Shown: positions 43,771-53,766, counted from the first letter of the stretch. The stretch is 64,000 nt of DNA from Chromatocurvus halotolerans (GCF_004340525.1 NZ_SLWX01000010.1:62001-126000); one strand, 5' to 3'. Program-made: numbers and translations. Notes: a model not told the origin generated them from the letters alone.

Positions 43771-44843
43771 AACTCGGCAGCATGCTCGGCTTCCCTGACA
43801 CCACTTTCCCGCAGTTCGGGAACGTCACCTCCCGACAGCACCTCAAGCACGGCATGAACACCACGCGACAGTGAGGAGAGGTTATAGCCGCCCTCCAGAA
43901 CCAGGGCCAGTCGACCATCGCAGTGCTTGTCGGCGATGTCCTGAACAATGCGCGTAATGACGCGAAAACCATCGTATGTGAGATTCAACGCCATATCGTT
44001 GCGGTGAGCATCAAAGCCCGCCGAGACCAGCACAAGGTCGGGTTTGAAGTGGTCCGCTGCCGGTACCAGAATCTCGCGAAACACCTTTTCAAAGGCAATA
44101 TCGCCTGCGGATTCCGGCAGCGGTACATTGATGGTGTAGCCCTCGCCGAGGCCATCACCGATTTCCTCGAGGTCGCCAGAGCCCGGGTAAAAGGGTGCGG
44201 CGCAGTGGGTATCGAAAAACAGCACGTCCGGGTCAGCCCAGAAGATATCCTGGGTGCCATTGCCATGATGGGCATCCCAGTCAATGATTAGGATGCGCTC
44301 ACAGCCAAGCTTTGCCTGTGCATGCGCGGCGGCGACGGCGACGTTGTTGAGCAGACAGAAGCCACGGGCACGCACCGGCTCGGCGTGATGACCGGGCGGG
44401 CGAACCAGCGCAAAGGCGCTGTCCGCCTCACCTTTCACGACGCACTCTACTGCCGCAATGGCATTGCCAGCGGCGGCAGTGGCCGCATCGATACTGGCCG
44501 GCGATACCGCCGTGGTGTCCTTGTCCAGCCAGGCGCGCTTGCCCGCCAGCGACAGAATATGATCGAGATAGGAGGTTGTGTGCACACGCGCGAGTTGCTC
44601 GTAGGTGGCGGATCTGGCACCCGTGCAAATCTTAACACCGGGCACAGGGTGTTCATCGAGATGCTCCTTGATCTCCGACAGGCGGCCCGGGTGCTCCGGG
44701 TAGCTCCACTTGAAGTCCAGCCCCTCCAGAACGCTTCTGACTCGCTTCTCCACTCGACTGGGCAGAAAGGGCAGCTCTACCTCAGGGTTGTGTTCCAGCA
44801 TGATCGGGTCATAGAACACGTGGACACCACGATCACCAATCAT
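43740..44843 (-). CDS. Histone deacetylase family protein (class II HDAC/acetylpolyamine amidohydrolase-like)
   Basis: 367-aa zinc-dependent deacetylase. RPPGHHAEP (about residues 148-156) carries the charge-relay histidines, and DWDAHHGNGTQDIF (about 188-201) supplies zinc ligands. Further on, SAGFDAHRND and LEGGYNLSSLSRG complete the site. Bacterial homologues remove acetyl groups from lysines or polyamines. The ATG follows directly on the stop of the upstream GNAT gene (TGAATG), so an acetyltransferase and a deacetylase are encoded as a pair. Cytoplasmic. Confidence 0.9.
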   Translation of the reverse strand: MIGDRGVHVFYDPIMLEHNPEVELPFLPSRVEKRVRSVLEGLDFKWSYPEHPGRLSEIKEHLDEHPVPGVKICTGARSATYEQLARVHTTSYLDHILSLAGKRAWLDKDTTAVSPASIDAATAAAGNAIAAVECVVKGEADSAFALVRPPGHHAEPVRARGFCLLNNVAVAAAHAQAKLGCERILIIDWDAHHGNGTQDIFWADPDVLFFDTHCAAPFYPGSGDLEEIGDGLGEGYTINVPLPESAGDIAFEKVFREILVPAADHFKPDLVLVSAGFDAHRNDMALNLTYDGFRVITRIVQDIADKHCDGRLALVLEGGYNLSSLSRGVHAVLEVLSGGDVPELRESGVREAEHAAEFHRSAFNEDG

Positions 44844-45383
44844 TCAATTCTCCAGAGCGGCCCTGACCGTGGCCGTGTACGCTGCGGCACGAACGCCGGT
44901 GGTCTTGAAGCCCATTCGGGTCCAGACCGCCTTTGCCTGTTTATTGGTTGCCGAATATTCCAGGATCAGCTCATGGGCATTGTGGCGTTCGGCAAATGCC
45001 ACCAGCGACTCGAGCAGCGCCCGGAAAATACCAAGGCCGCGAAACGCCGGTTCCACCCAGACATCATCAATAATGCCAGAGCGCAATTCTACCGACTCCG
45101 CCTGCTCCCAGATGCCCTGACTGCGCCAGACGTAAACATAGCCCATACCCACAAGCCCGCTTTCGGGGTGATCCGCCACATACAGCCGCTTGTTGTCCTC
45201 AAGCAGCGCCGCGTGCAGCACCGACAGCAGGCGCTGATATTCTTCTTCCTTGAGTGTCTGTGGCGCGGCGCCGGACACATGTAGCGCCAGTTTGACCAGA
45301 AATTCAACGAGCACCGGGAGATCCGCTTCCGCCGCTTCGCGGATCACGAAGCGCGGCTTTTTTCTGCGCTGTATCGTCACCAT
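44844..45383 (-). CDS. GNAT family N-acetyltransferase, paired with an HDAC-type deacetylase
   Basis: 179-aa acetyltransferase. The GNAT motif A region is DDVWVEPAFRGLGIFRALLE (about residues 108-127), with a degenerate acetyl-CoA pyrophosphate loop (FRGLGIF rather than RGxGxG/A), and the C-terminal half has LEYSATNKQAKAVWTRMGF. It begins MVTIQRRKKPRFVIRE. No intergenic space to the downstream deacetylase gene. The acceptor amine is unknown; the pairing suggests reversible acetylation of a common target, which is inference. Confidence 0.82.
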   Translation of the reverse strand: MVTIQRRKKPRFVIREAAEADLPVLVEFLVKLALHVSGAAPQTLKEEEYQRLLSVLHAALLEDNKRLYVADHPESGLVGMGYVYVWRSQGIWEQAESVELRSGIIDDVWVEPAFRGLGIFRALLESLVAFAERHNAHELILEYSATNKQAKAVWTRMGFKTTGVRAAAYTATVRAALEN

Positions 45384-45445
45384 GGTTCATGATGCCTGTC
45401 CTCCCGGTGCATCGCAACGGCGCCGCCGGTGGCGGCGTTGATTTC

Positions 45446-45478
45446 AAAAAAAACGCTGGACCTCCCACAGGGGCCCAG
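45446..45478 (-). terminator. Rho-independent terminator after the MFS gene
   Basis: On the minus strand CTGGGCCCC-TGT-GGGAGGTCCAG (imperfect stem with one G-U and one mismatch) is followed after two bases by eight T. It begins 11 bases after the MFS stop codon and lies before the GNAT gene start. Confidence 0.75.
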
Positions 45479-45488
45479 GGCTGCTCAC

Positions 45489-46754
45489 TCAAGGCTGTTC
45501 CTCGGCCTCGCGTTCAGCCTCCGCGTGCTCGGCGGCCCAGGCCCCAGCGGCCTCTACCGCCACGGGAGACGTACTGGGCAGCACACCCAGATAACTCTCC
45601 GTCTCCTGCACCGGAACCACCGCGCGCTGGGTCATGCGGTAAAGAGCGTACAGAGCGATCGTTGAAAACGTTGCGCCGAGAACCAGCCAGAACGCGAACG
45701 GATCCATCACCTGCATCGCCCAGCCCGTGATCAAGGGGCCGGTAATTGCGCCCAGTCCGAACGTGAAAACCAGTCCACCGGAAGCGGCCGGCATGTCCTC
45801 CGCCGCCAGAAAATCGTTGGTGTAAGCCAGAAACAGCGCATAGAGCGGCGTTGTGACGCCGCCGGCAAAGAACGCTGCCGCCATCAATGGCAACAGCCCG
45901 CCGCCCGTCACCCAGCCCGCGGCACAGGAGGCAGCGCCGAGAGACGCGGCCGCAAATATCAGCTTGCGCCGATCCATCTGGTCCGAGAGCCAGCCGATAG
46001 GATACTGCAGCACCAGTGCGCCGCCGAACATCATTGCGACAAACAGGGCGATCTGTGACGCGGTCAGTCCAATCTGCGTGCCGAAGACGGCTCCCATGCC
46101 AGACTGGGTCGCATAGACGCTGCCGAGCAGGAAGATCCCCACGGTGCCCAGCGGCGAACTGACAAAAAGGTGGCGCAGCGACATGGGACGCGCAACGTCA
46201 ACCGCCGGCACGGGAACGGCGGACAGAAGAATGGGCGCGAACGACACCGATACCAGAATCGAGGCACAGATGAACAGGACAGACGTGCCCGCGTCCCCCA
46301 GAGTGAGCAGACCCTGCGCGCCGATAATACCCAGTGTCTGCGCCATCATGTAGGCCGACAGTACCTTGCCCCGGGTCTCATTGGTTGCGGCATTGTTGAG
46401 CCAGCTCTCCGCGGCGACATAGATACCTGACATGCAGAAACCGACCAGCACTCTCAGCAGCGTCCAGGCCCAGGGTTCGGTGATCAGGGGAAAGGTGATC
46501 AGGCCTGCCGACATGAAACTGCCCAGCGCCGCAAAGACGCGCACGTGCCCCACGCGTCGGATCAGCAGCGGGGTATAGCGCGCGCCGGACAGGAAACCCA
46601 TGAAATAGCCCGAAGTGACAAGCGCCAACTCTGCAGCCGAGAACCCCTCAATGCCGCCGCGCAGACCGATCAGCGTGAAATGCATGCCGTTGCCCAGCAT
46701 GATCAGCAGAACCCCGAGCAAGAGCGCCCATACCCCTGACAACATTTTCATCAT
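45489..46754 (-). CDS. MFS transporter, YcaD-like
   Basis: 421-aa inner-membrane protein with 12 predicted helices (opening MMKMLSGVWALLLGVLLIML). YcaD-type features include GLRGGIEGFS after TM1, GARYTPLLIRRVGHVR in loop 2-3, AESWLNNAATNETRGKVLS (about residues 115-133) and GWLSDQMDRRKL. The C-terminal 35 residues are soluble, Ala/Glu-rich. Substrate unknown. It is followed by a clear terminator and is probably monocistronic. Confidence 0.85.
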   Translation of the reverse strand: MMKMLSGVWALLLGVLLIMLGNGMHFTLIGLRGGIEGFSAAELALVTSGYFMGFLSGARYTPLLIRRVGHVRVFAALGSFMSAGLITFPLITEPWAWTLLRVLVGFCMSGIYVAAESWLNNAATNETRGKVLSAYMMAQTLGIIGAQGLLTLGDAGTSVLFICASILVSVSFAPILLSAVPVPAVDVARPMSLRHLFVSSPLGTVGIFLLGSVYATQSGMGAVFGTQIGLTASQIALFVAMMFGGALVLQYPIGWLSDQMDRRKLIFAAASLGAASCAAGWVTGGGLLPLMAAAFFAGGVTTPLYALFLAYTNDFLAAEDMPAASGGLVFTFGLGAITGPLITGWAMQVMDPFAFWLVLGATFSTIALYALYRMTQRAVVPVQETESYLGVLPSTSPVAVEAAGAWAAEHAEAEREAEEQP

Positions 46755-46964
46755 CGCGCTGTCTCTCGCTACCGGCGGCGTTTCCGACAGTGTCCAGCCT
46801 AGCGCAGTCCAGCCTCAGATGCAGTGCTGACCGCCTGTGCGGTAGCTGAGACGCAGGCTGTCGATCCGGTGCATAAGCTCTGGATATTTCAGTTTGAAAT
46901 ATCCCCTGTTTGCTGCGACTTTAAGCTCACATGTCCGCGGAAAGTCGGCCACGAGTCTCCCATC

Positions 46965-48997
46965 ATGAAAAGCCAGATATCCGAATTCTGCACCGAATTC
47001 AGTGAAACCCTGTTCCCCCTTTCCCAATTGCTGGGAGATACGGTGGACCAGATGGAAGCGGTAGACAGCGCCTCCGAAAAGGAACTCGTCACGGCGTCGT
47101 TTTCCAACATCTTTCACCGTCTGGAGGCTCTAATAAAGAAGGTACAGGGTCAGGAGGCCTACGTACTGCTTTTCGGTCCCTTGAAGAGCGGCAAGTCCAC
47201 CCTCATCAATGCGATCAGCGCTGGCTACGTCAGCGAGGTGACCAGCCTGCCTGCCTACCCCTGCATGGTCTACCTGAAGTATGGCGAGACACCGTCCTAC
47301 TCGGTATTCCGCTATAGCGGCAAGCGGGAGGAGCTCGATTCCCCCGAGGCGCTCAAGCATCTGCTGGAGCAAAGTCACCGCACACTATCGGAACGTATCC
47401 GCGCCATGGACGATTTTGGCGAGACCTTTGATCCGACCACACACCTCCCTCCGCAATCCGGCGCGTGCAGGTGGAACTGCCAGCCAGGAACCTGCGCGAG
47501 TCGGGAACGGTCCTGGTGGACACCCCGGGGCTCTACAGCAAGATGAAGTTCGGGTACGACTTCATGACGCGCGAATTCCGCGACAGCGCCGCCTGCGCCG
47601 TATTCGTGGTCAAGACGGACAACCTGTTTCTGGAGCAGGTGTTCGACGATTTCAACGATCTGCTCGAGCAGTTCAGTCGCGTGTTCGTGGTGGTGAATAT
47701 CGACAAGAACAAGAGCGACCTGCAGGCCGACGGGAGTCTCTCGCCCAGCCTGGAAAGCCGCGACCCGGACAGGATTGTCGAGGCTTTTGAAATGCTCACC
47801 ATGAGCGCACCCCTGCGCCGGGCATCGGAAACAGGACGGCTTCACCTGTACCCGATCGACCTGCGTTCGGCGGCCGCACGGCGCCTTCAGGCATCAGCCG
47901 CCCCGGTGGAGCCACTCACGCAGGGCGACGAGGCAGCGGATGAGCCGGATGCCTTCGATGACTTCCTGAACGACCTGATGGGCTACCTCAACAGCACGGA
48001 TTACCTGCGCGAGTTCATGACCGACACCATCCGTCAGTCGGGGAAGCTCTGTGCGGAAATCAGGCAACACTGCGCATCACATCTTGAAAGCGTTGTCGAC
48101 GCCGAGCAATCGCGCCAGCGAACGACCCTGGATGCCATCGCCCGCAAACAACAGGCGCTGGAGGTGGCAAACACAACCGCCCCAGTGGAATGGATGGCTG
48201 ACACTCTGGGTCGACTGAAGCGGGAGAGGGAGGAGAGCGTCAACACGACCCGTGCGACATTCAGGGAAGCGGCGCAGCCCGCTATCGCTACCTGGCTGGA
48301 ATCGGATGAGAGCCTGGAGCAGCTGAAATCCACGTTGAAAGGACTGATGGACGAGAGCTGCCAGCGCTTTCTGGCCGAAGAGGAAATACGACTCACGGCA
48401 TGTGCACGCTCGGCCCATGCCGGATTCTCCCTGTCCAGCGCTGAGGCCGAGTCTTTTGCCATTCTGGGGATAGACCTGCCCAGCCTCGCGGACGAGTCGC
48501 TGAGTGAAAGTGCCTCACCGGCGCTGGATCCGTCCGGGCAGGCGCCCGATCTGAATCCGTTTCCCGTGCGCATGGGGTTCACGGACAAGCTTCTGTTCCG
48601 CTCGCCGGACACGGTACGCAAGCGGCTGTTCAAGGATCCCGCACAGGAAATTCCGGCCAGGGCCAAGCGTGGCAAGCTGGAGGACAACGCCGGCGAGGCG
48701 ATTTTCGCGCTGGCCGAGCCCGATTTGAAGCAGCGACTGGAACAGCTGTCGGCCAGGATCGGCGAATCCGCGGTAGACGCCTATGTCGCAGGCGTCTCCC
48801 GACGCGTGCAAGCCGCCTGTACAAAAGTCAAAAAAGACCTGGACGACCAGGAAGCGCACGCCAACCAGACACTCGCCAGGCTAACGGAGCTGAAGGAGAA
48901 ATACCGTGGGCTCTCCGATCTTGCGGAGGAGGTCTCCGCCACTGTTCACGATCTGGAGGAAAAGCACGCACCGGAGCTGGAACTGACCTCAGGCTGA
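46965..48997 (+). pseudogene. Dynamin-like GTPase gene interrupted by a single-base frameshift
   Basis: One coding region in two frames: 46965 to about 47452 (frame starting MKSQISEFCTEFSETLF) and about 47453 to 48997 (frame passing through RVQVELPARNL). Together they make about 677 aa with a dynamin-family G domain: P-loop GPLKSGKST in the first part, switch/G3 DTPGLYSKMKF and a VVVNIDKNKSDL (G4-like NxD) stretch in the second. Helical C-terminal part with coiled-coil character (KKDLDDQEAHANQTLARLTE). Around 47448-47456 the bases CTCCCTCCGCAATC look as if one C is missing; adding it joins HLPP to AIRRVQVELPA. Either a true frameshift mutation or a sequencing error, less likely programmed -1 slippage. 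Membrane remodelling is the usual family role. Confidence 0.8.
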
Positions 48998-49047
48998 TGG
49001 CTTCCGACCGCTCTACGTTTGCGCAGCGTCAACCCGGCGCTGAAGCG

Positions 49048-50952
49048 TCACGCCACAGGCGCGGCTTCAATCCGGTCCTTGCCGCCTGCCTTCGCGCGGT
49101 AGAGAGCTTCGTCTGCTGCTGAATAAAGCGCTTCCGCGCTGGCGCGTGACCGGGTGACAGCAGCCACGCCGATACTCGCACTCACGCGCAATGTCTCGCC
49201 ACCTGCGCTGACCACATGCAGTTCCCTGATGGCAAGCAGTGCACGCTCGGCCACCGTGCAGGCGCCATCCACTCCGGTGCGCGGCAGCAACATCAGGAAC
49301 TCTTCACCGCCGATCCGGGACAGCTCGTCCCCGGGGCGCAGGAGCGCCGACAGCGCGGAAGCGATCTTCTGCAGGACGCGGTCGCCTGCGGGGTGGCCAT
49401 GCTGATCATTGACGCTCTTGAAGTCATCGAGATCCAGAAGCACCATTGAGAGCTCGCCCCGCGCCGGATCCAGCTCCTGCAGGCGGGACGCCAGACGGTC
49501 AAAGGCATGGCGGCGATTGCCGACACCGGTGAGAGGGTCGAGGATTGAGAGCTCCCGCAATCGGCGCATGTCGCGCAGCCGCCAAAGCACAATTCCACCG
49601 AGGATCAGTCCGCCAACGACAAGCAAGACCGTCCAGAAACGTTGTTGGCGCAGATCTCGGCGCTGCTTGTCCAGTTCGAGAGATCGTACCCTGGCCTGCT
49701 GCTGCAGAAGCTCGATGCGCAATGCCTGGCGTTCGTTCTCGAGACCTTCACGCCGGCTCTGCTGCCGCTCCGCTGCGTTTTCCTGCTGCAGCGCTGTCTT
49801 CTCCCGGTGAAATACCACCATCGCTTGATAGGCCGCTTCAAAGTTGCCGAGCGCGGCCTCCATCTCCGCCTCACTTCGGCGGAGGTCGATCTCCCAGCGC
49901 GTGCCGCGGAGTTCCGGAATGGCATTGATAATGGACTGCGCTCGCGTCAGGGCACCCCGGGCTGCCTGTGCATTGCCTGCCTCGGCCTGACAGACGGCCA
50001 CGCGTTTCAGCAGTTCGGCCTTGTAGTCCTCGGGCCCGATCGCCGTCAGCGCCCTGCCGATGACAGCGAGTGCCTGCTCGCAGTCGCCGCGGTCGCCGTG
50101 TGTGCTGCCAAGCCCGTACAGCGCCATGAAGCGCCCGTGAGTATCCCCTCGCGCCTCGGTCATGGCTCGGTACCGATCAAACGCCGCGAGTGCCTCAGGG
50201 TAGTCGCCGGCGTAGCGGTGGGCCGTTGCGAGCCCGTAAACCGCCTCACCGCTAAACACCGCGTACCCGACCTCGTCGTAGTCCTGCAGCGCCAGCCGAT
50301 AATGTCGGATCGCCCGGTCATACTCGTCGATGTAGGTGTATAGCACGCCAAATACCTCGTTCACCGCAGCGACCAGAAAAATGTCACCCAAGGCCACGGC
50401 GTCGGCGTGCGCGCCCTGAAGCTCCTCGACCGCCACGTCATGGCGACCCGCGAGGGTCAGGGCATAGCCGAGTTCGGCGCGGGTCAGAGTCGCAATGCGT
50501 GACAGGCCGGCAGCGCGCGACTCTCGAACGGTCGCTTCAAGCTGCACGATCGCCTCGGTATAGGCGCCCGCCCGCAGCAGGCGAACGCCCTCATGAAAAT
50601 GCAGCATCTGGCGCAGGCGTGCCGGAGTATCTTCTTCCAGCGCGTCGATACCACGCTGCACCGTGTCGGCATAAACCTCGTCGACGTGCAGATACTGAAG
50701 TGCCTGCGCCAGCAACAGATAGAGCGCGACGCGCTCGTTGCGACCCGCCGTCCCAGCGCCTTGCGCAAGTGCTTCAAGGGCTGCGCGAGCCTGCCATGGG
50801 TCCTGCCAGACACGCGGCTCGAGGGCCTGGAGTTCTTGCGCCAACGACTCCTCCAGGGCTTCCGGCAACAGGCGCGGCTGGGCGCTGACGAGTGTCGCAA
50901 TGACGGCCAGAGGGGCCACAAGCGCACGTAGCGAGAAAGTCAGAACGTTCAA
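49048..50952 (-). CDS. Diguanylate cyclase with periplasmic TPR sensor domain
   Basis: About 634 aa. N-terminal signal/anchor (LRALVAPLAVIATLVSA), then about 350 residues of TPR-like helices, a coiled coil (about 375-425, RRDLRQQRFW end), a transmembrane segment (TVLLVVGGLILGGIVLW) and a C-terminal GGDEF domain. The active-site loop is GGEEF, and RPGD five residues before it is a product-inhibition I-site. So a cyclic-di-GMP synthase that senses something in the periplasm through TPRs. The start is unsure: TTG at 50952 gives the best signal peptide, GTG at 51066 is the furthest possible, and neither has a good ribosome-binding site. Confidence 0.85.
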   Translation of the reverse strand: MNVLTFSLRALVAPLAVIATLVSAQPRLLPEALEESLAQELQALEPRVWQDPWQARAALEALAQGAGTAGRNERVALYLLLAQALQYLHVDEVYADTVQRGIDALEEDTPARLRQMLHFHEGVRLLRAGAYTEAIVQLEATVRESRAAGLSRIATLTRAELGYALTLAGRHDVAVEELQGAHADAVALGDIFLVAAVNEVFGVLYTYIDEYDRAIRHYRLALQDYDEVGYAVFSGEAVYGLATAHRYAGDYPEALAAFDRYRAMTEARGDTHGRFMALYGLGSTHGDRGDCEQALAVIGRALTAIGPEDYKAELLKRVAVCQAEAGNAQAARGALTRAQSIINAIPELRGTRWEIDLRRSEAEMEAALGNFEAAYQAMVVFHREKTALQQENAAERQQSRREGLENERQALRIELLQQQARVRSLELDKQRRDLRQQRFWTVLLVVGGLILGGIVLWRLRDMRRLRELSILDPLTGVGNRRHAFDRLASRLQELDPARGELSMVLLDLDDFKSVNDQHGHPAGDRVLQKIASALSALLRPGDELSRIGGEEFLMLLPRTGVDGACTVAERALLAIRELHVVSAGGETLRVSASIGVAAVTRSRASAEALYSAADEALYRAKAGGKDRIEAAPVA

Positions 50953-51253
50953 CGAGCGGATATTCCAAGAATTAGGACCCACAAATAATAACACCGGGAC
51001 CGACGCAAAAGCGGAAGGGGCGACCGGGCTGTGACAGCCATCGAGAAACTGAGGCGCTGCGCGCACTTTGGGGTGATGCGGGAAGCCCCGGCTACACGTG
51101 CTTCCAAAAAGTAACGGTGACGCAGAGTGGCAGCAGGACCGAACTGCCAGGCAGCGGAAGCATAATGACCCGGTTGGTTACCATCCCCGGTATTGCCATT
51201 CCTGGCTATCTCGCGATAAGACTCTTTTATGCAATGAAGCAGGCTGGGTGAAG

Positions 51254-52816
51254 TCAGGGCACTGCGGGCCCGGCGCTGTCCAGCGCACCGACGGTTCGGT
51301 CCGCCAGGCCCATGCCTGCCTGGTACATCGTCAGGTAGGTGTGCGTGGCGCCCGCCTCGGTAATGCGCGCCACGTGGTCCTCATGCAGGGCGTGGGACAC
51401 GATGGGCCCGGTGAATCCCTTGGCACGCAGGCTGCGCGCGGCGACCACCTTGGCCTCGATGTCATCCATGGCCAGTACGGCGGCCTTGATCGAGGAGACA
51501 TCCACACCGCGCCAGAAATTGCTGTCCTCGGCATCGGCGAACACCACGTTGCGACCGGCGTCCCGATGGGCGATAGCCTTGTAGGTATCACCATCCAGGC
51601 CCGCCGGTGATTTTCCCTGGGCGCAAAGATGATCATAGGCGGCGGTGCCCGTCCGGCCCATGCCAAAAATGAGAATATCGGCGGCACCCAGATCCGTGGG
51701 CTGCTCATCCGGATGCATGGCACGGCGTTCGAAGCGCTGCAGCCGGTCCTCAATACGCGCAAACAGGGGGTGGGCCATGCGGTTCAGGGGCGCGGCAATC
51801 ACGAAGGAGATCGAGACCGCGAGAGCCAGCGGTACCAGCCAGTCCTGCAGCACCACCGCGGCAACGATCAGGCCGAATTCGCTGTAGGCGGAAAGGCTGA
51901 CGGCGGCGAGAAACGATGTGCGGGCGCGAAGCCCGAAAGCGATCAGCAGGAAGAAAAACAGCATACCCTTGAGCGGCAGCATGACGCCCACGCCAAGCGC
52001 GAACAGCAGTGCTTTCAGATCCGGCAGGCCGGACATGCCGATCTCGAGAAAGAACCCCACGAGGAAAATCTCCCGCAAGGCCCACAGGGACTCCGAGAGC
52101 TCCTTGGCCCGCTGATGGCTGGACAACAGCACGCCCATCAGGAGGGCGCCAATTTCCGAACTCAGCCCCATGGCCTCGAAGCCCATACCGCCGATGACCA
52201 GCGCCAGCATCATCCCCATCAGCACCAGCAGCTCATCATGGCCGGCAAAATCCAGAAGCCAGTGCATCAGCGGACGTAGCAGCGGCAGTCCGAATACCGA
52301 CAACGCCCAGATGTTGGGCGTCTGCCCGCTCCATATGGCCAGTACCACGAGGGCAATCACATCCTGGACGATGAGGATGCCAATCGCGGTACGGCCATGG
52401 AAAACCGCCAGCTCTCGCTTCGACTCCAGCAGCTTCGCCGCCAGCACGGTGGAAGAGAATGAAAGCGCAATGGCCAGCAGGAGCGCCGTGTTCCAGTCCA
52501 CCCCGACGAAGTAGAACAACCCGGGGGCAAACACGACAACGCTGATGGCAAAGTGCAGCAGTGCCCCACCGAGAACCTGTGGCTGGGCAATCTGCCGCAG
52601 CTTGAGTTTCAGGCCCACGGTGAACAGCAGAAGCAGCACGCCCAGGTGGGCCACGTAGTGCAGAATATTGTCCGTATCGGCGGGCAGACCAAGGCCGGCA
52701 CCAAAAATATTGATCGCGAAACCGGCAGCCAGAAAACCCACCAGGGGCGGCAGACCTACCTGACGCACGGCCAGGCCGAAGAAAAACGCAAAGCTGATAC
52801 AGATGACTTCAAACAT
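51254..52816 (-). CDS. KefC/YbaL-like CPA2 cation:proton antiporter with RCK domain
   Basis: 520-aa protein: CPA2 antiporter domain of 12-13 helices (residues about 1-380, VGLPPLVGFLAAGFAI near the N-terminus, SFSSTVLAAKLLESKRELAVFHGR near 140) and a C-terminal TrkA-N/RCK domain with the nucleotide motif GMGRTGTAAYD (about 400-410). Kef-type systems exchange K+ for H+ and in enterics are gated by glutathione adducts. It lies 78 bases after the Crp/Fnr gene on the same strand and may share its transcript. A thiol-linked role in the sulfur cluster is plausible but not shown. Confidence 0.88.
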   Translation of the reverse strand: MFEVICISFAFFFGLAVRQVGLPPLVGFLAAGFAINIFGAGLGLPADTDNILHYVAHLGVLLLLFTVGLKLKLRQIAQPQVLGGALLHFAISVVVFAPGLFYFVGVDWNTALLLAIALSFSSTVLAAKLLESKRELAVFHGRTAIGILIVQDVIALVVLAIWSGQTPNIWALSVFGLPLLRPLMHWLLDFAGHDELLVLMGMMLALVIGGMGFEAMGLSSEIGALLMGVLLSSHQRAKELSESLWALREIFLVGFFLEIGMSGLPDLKALLFALGVGVMLPLKGMLFFFLLIAFGLRARTSFLAAVSLSAYSEFGLIVAAVVLQDWLVPLALAVSISFVIAAPLNRMAHPLFARIEDRLQRFERRAMHPDEQPTDLGAADILIFGMGRTGTAAYDHLCAQGKSPAGLDGDTYKAIAHRDAGRNVVFADAEDSNFWRGVDVSSIKAAVLAMDDIEAKVVAARSLRAKGFTGPIVSHALHEDHVARITEAGATHTYLTMYQAGMGLADRTVGALDSAGPAVP

Positions 52817-52894
52817 GACCGGCGCCTTGTCAGTCGCTCGCCCTGGCGGCGGAGCGCCGATGTTACCGCACGAATGCCATCATGCGCGACGGCT

Positions 52895-53491
52895 TCAGCC
52901 GTCGTCGGCGATGTCGTCCAGCGCGTCGCGGTCCAGCAGCGTGACCTGCCCGCGCTCCATGCCAACCAGATTGGCGGCAGCGAAGCGCGCCAGCTGGCGG
53001 CTGACCACCGCACGTCCGGAGCCGGTCTCTACGGCGAGCTGCTCGTGGGTAGCCACCACCTTGCCGTCGGCATTTGCGAGGCGCAACAGGGCCCGGGCGA
53101 GGCGCGCCGTGAAACCTGTCAGCGCGACATCCTCGACCAGGCGCTCAAAGTCGCTGAAGCGATGGGCGACAGCCGTAAATACCTGGCTGCGGAAATCGCT
53201 GTCACCGGCCAGGCGGCGATGGAAATCGGCCGCTGACATGATCTCCGCCGACAGCGCCGTCTCCGCGACCCCGCAGGCGGCATAGTCACGCCCCTCTACC
53301 AGGCAGGAGAACGTCTGCAGACAGATATCACCCCGCGAGACACGGTAAAGCACGATCTCGCGACCGCTCGCGGCGGTCAGGGTGACGCGCAGCGTTCCCT
53401 CATGCAGAATCACGAAACCCCGACAGGGGTCGCCCGGACGAAAAAGTACCGTTCCGGCCTCAATGCGCTGAGGCGCAGCGCTCACCGCCAT
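52895..53491 (-). CDS. Crp/Fnr family transcriptional regulator
   Basis: 198-aa regulator: cyclic-nucleotide-like beta-roll (about residues 8-115, with AGTVLFRPGDPCRGFVILHEG and GREIVLYRVSRGD), dimer helix, and a winged HTH near the C-terminus (EQLAVETGSGRAVVSRQL, about 150-167). There is no Fnr-type CxxC cluster; single cysteines at about 23, 59, 65 and 75 could be redox- or sulfur-sensitive. ATG at 53491; the longer frame upstream runs through the DUF2892 gene. Likely regulator of the nearby GTGAC-N3-GTCAC sites, one of which precedes its own operon (inference). Confidence 0.88.
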   Translation of the reverse strand: MAVSAAPQRIEAGTVLFRPGDPCRGFVILHEGTLRVTLTAASGREIVLYRVSRGDICLQTFSCLVEGRDYAACGVAETALSAEIMSAADFHRRLAGDSDFRSQVFTAVAHRFSDFERLVEDVALTGFTARLARALLRLANADGKVVATHEQLAVETGSGRAVVSRQLARFAAANLVGMERGQVTLLDRDALDDIADDG

Positions 53492-53498
53492 TGCGCTG

Positions 53499-53699
53499 CT
53501 ACGGCGTCTGCCGGGGTGCCGGACACGTGCGAATGCCAAGCAGACTGTAGGCGGGACAGACACCGAGCAGTCCCGTCGCCAGGGGCACCAGACCCAGCCA
53601 GCCCCAGGCTGTCTGTGGGCCGACAAACACCAGTGACAGAATGCCGAGTCCGACGATGGTGCGCAGAACGCGATCGATGGTTCCTTCGTTGCGTTGCAT
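53499..53699 (-). CDS. DUF2892 (YgaP-type) small membrane protein
   Basis: 66-aa protein, MQRNEGTIDRVLRTIVGLG followed by two hydrophobic helices and the GLLGVCPAYSLLGIRTC end with conserved Cys residues. This is the DUF2892 domain that forms the membrane part of rhodanese YgaP and is common beside rhodanese, YeeE and CoA-disulfide-reductase genes. ATG at 53699 with a strong GAAGGAG; the in-frame GTG at 53714 would put that sequence inside the gene. Seven bases before the Crp/Fnr gene. Confidence 0.88.
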   Translation of the reverse strand: MQRNEGTIDRVLRTIVGLGILSLVFVGPQTAWGWLGLVPLATGLLGVCPAYSLLGIRTCPAPRQTP

Positions 53700-53766
53700 G
53701 GTTCTCTCCTTCACTCATTTGCGATAGGTTCCCAAGAAGCCTGACACCGGCGACCGGGACGCGTCG

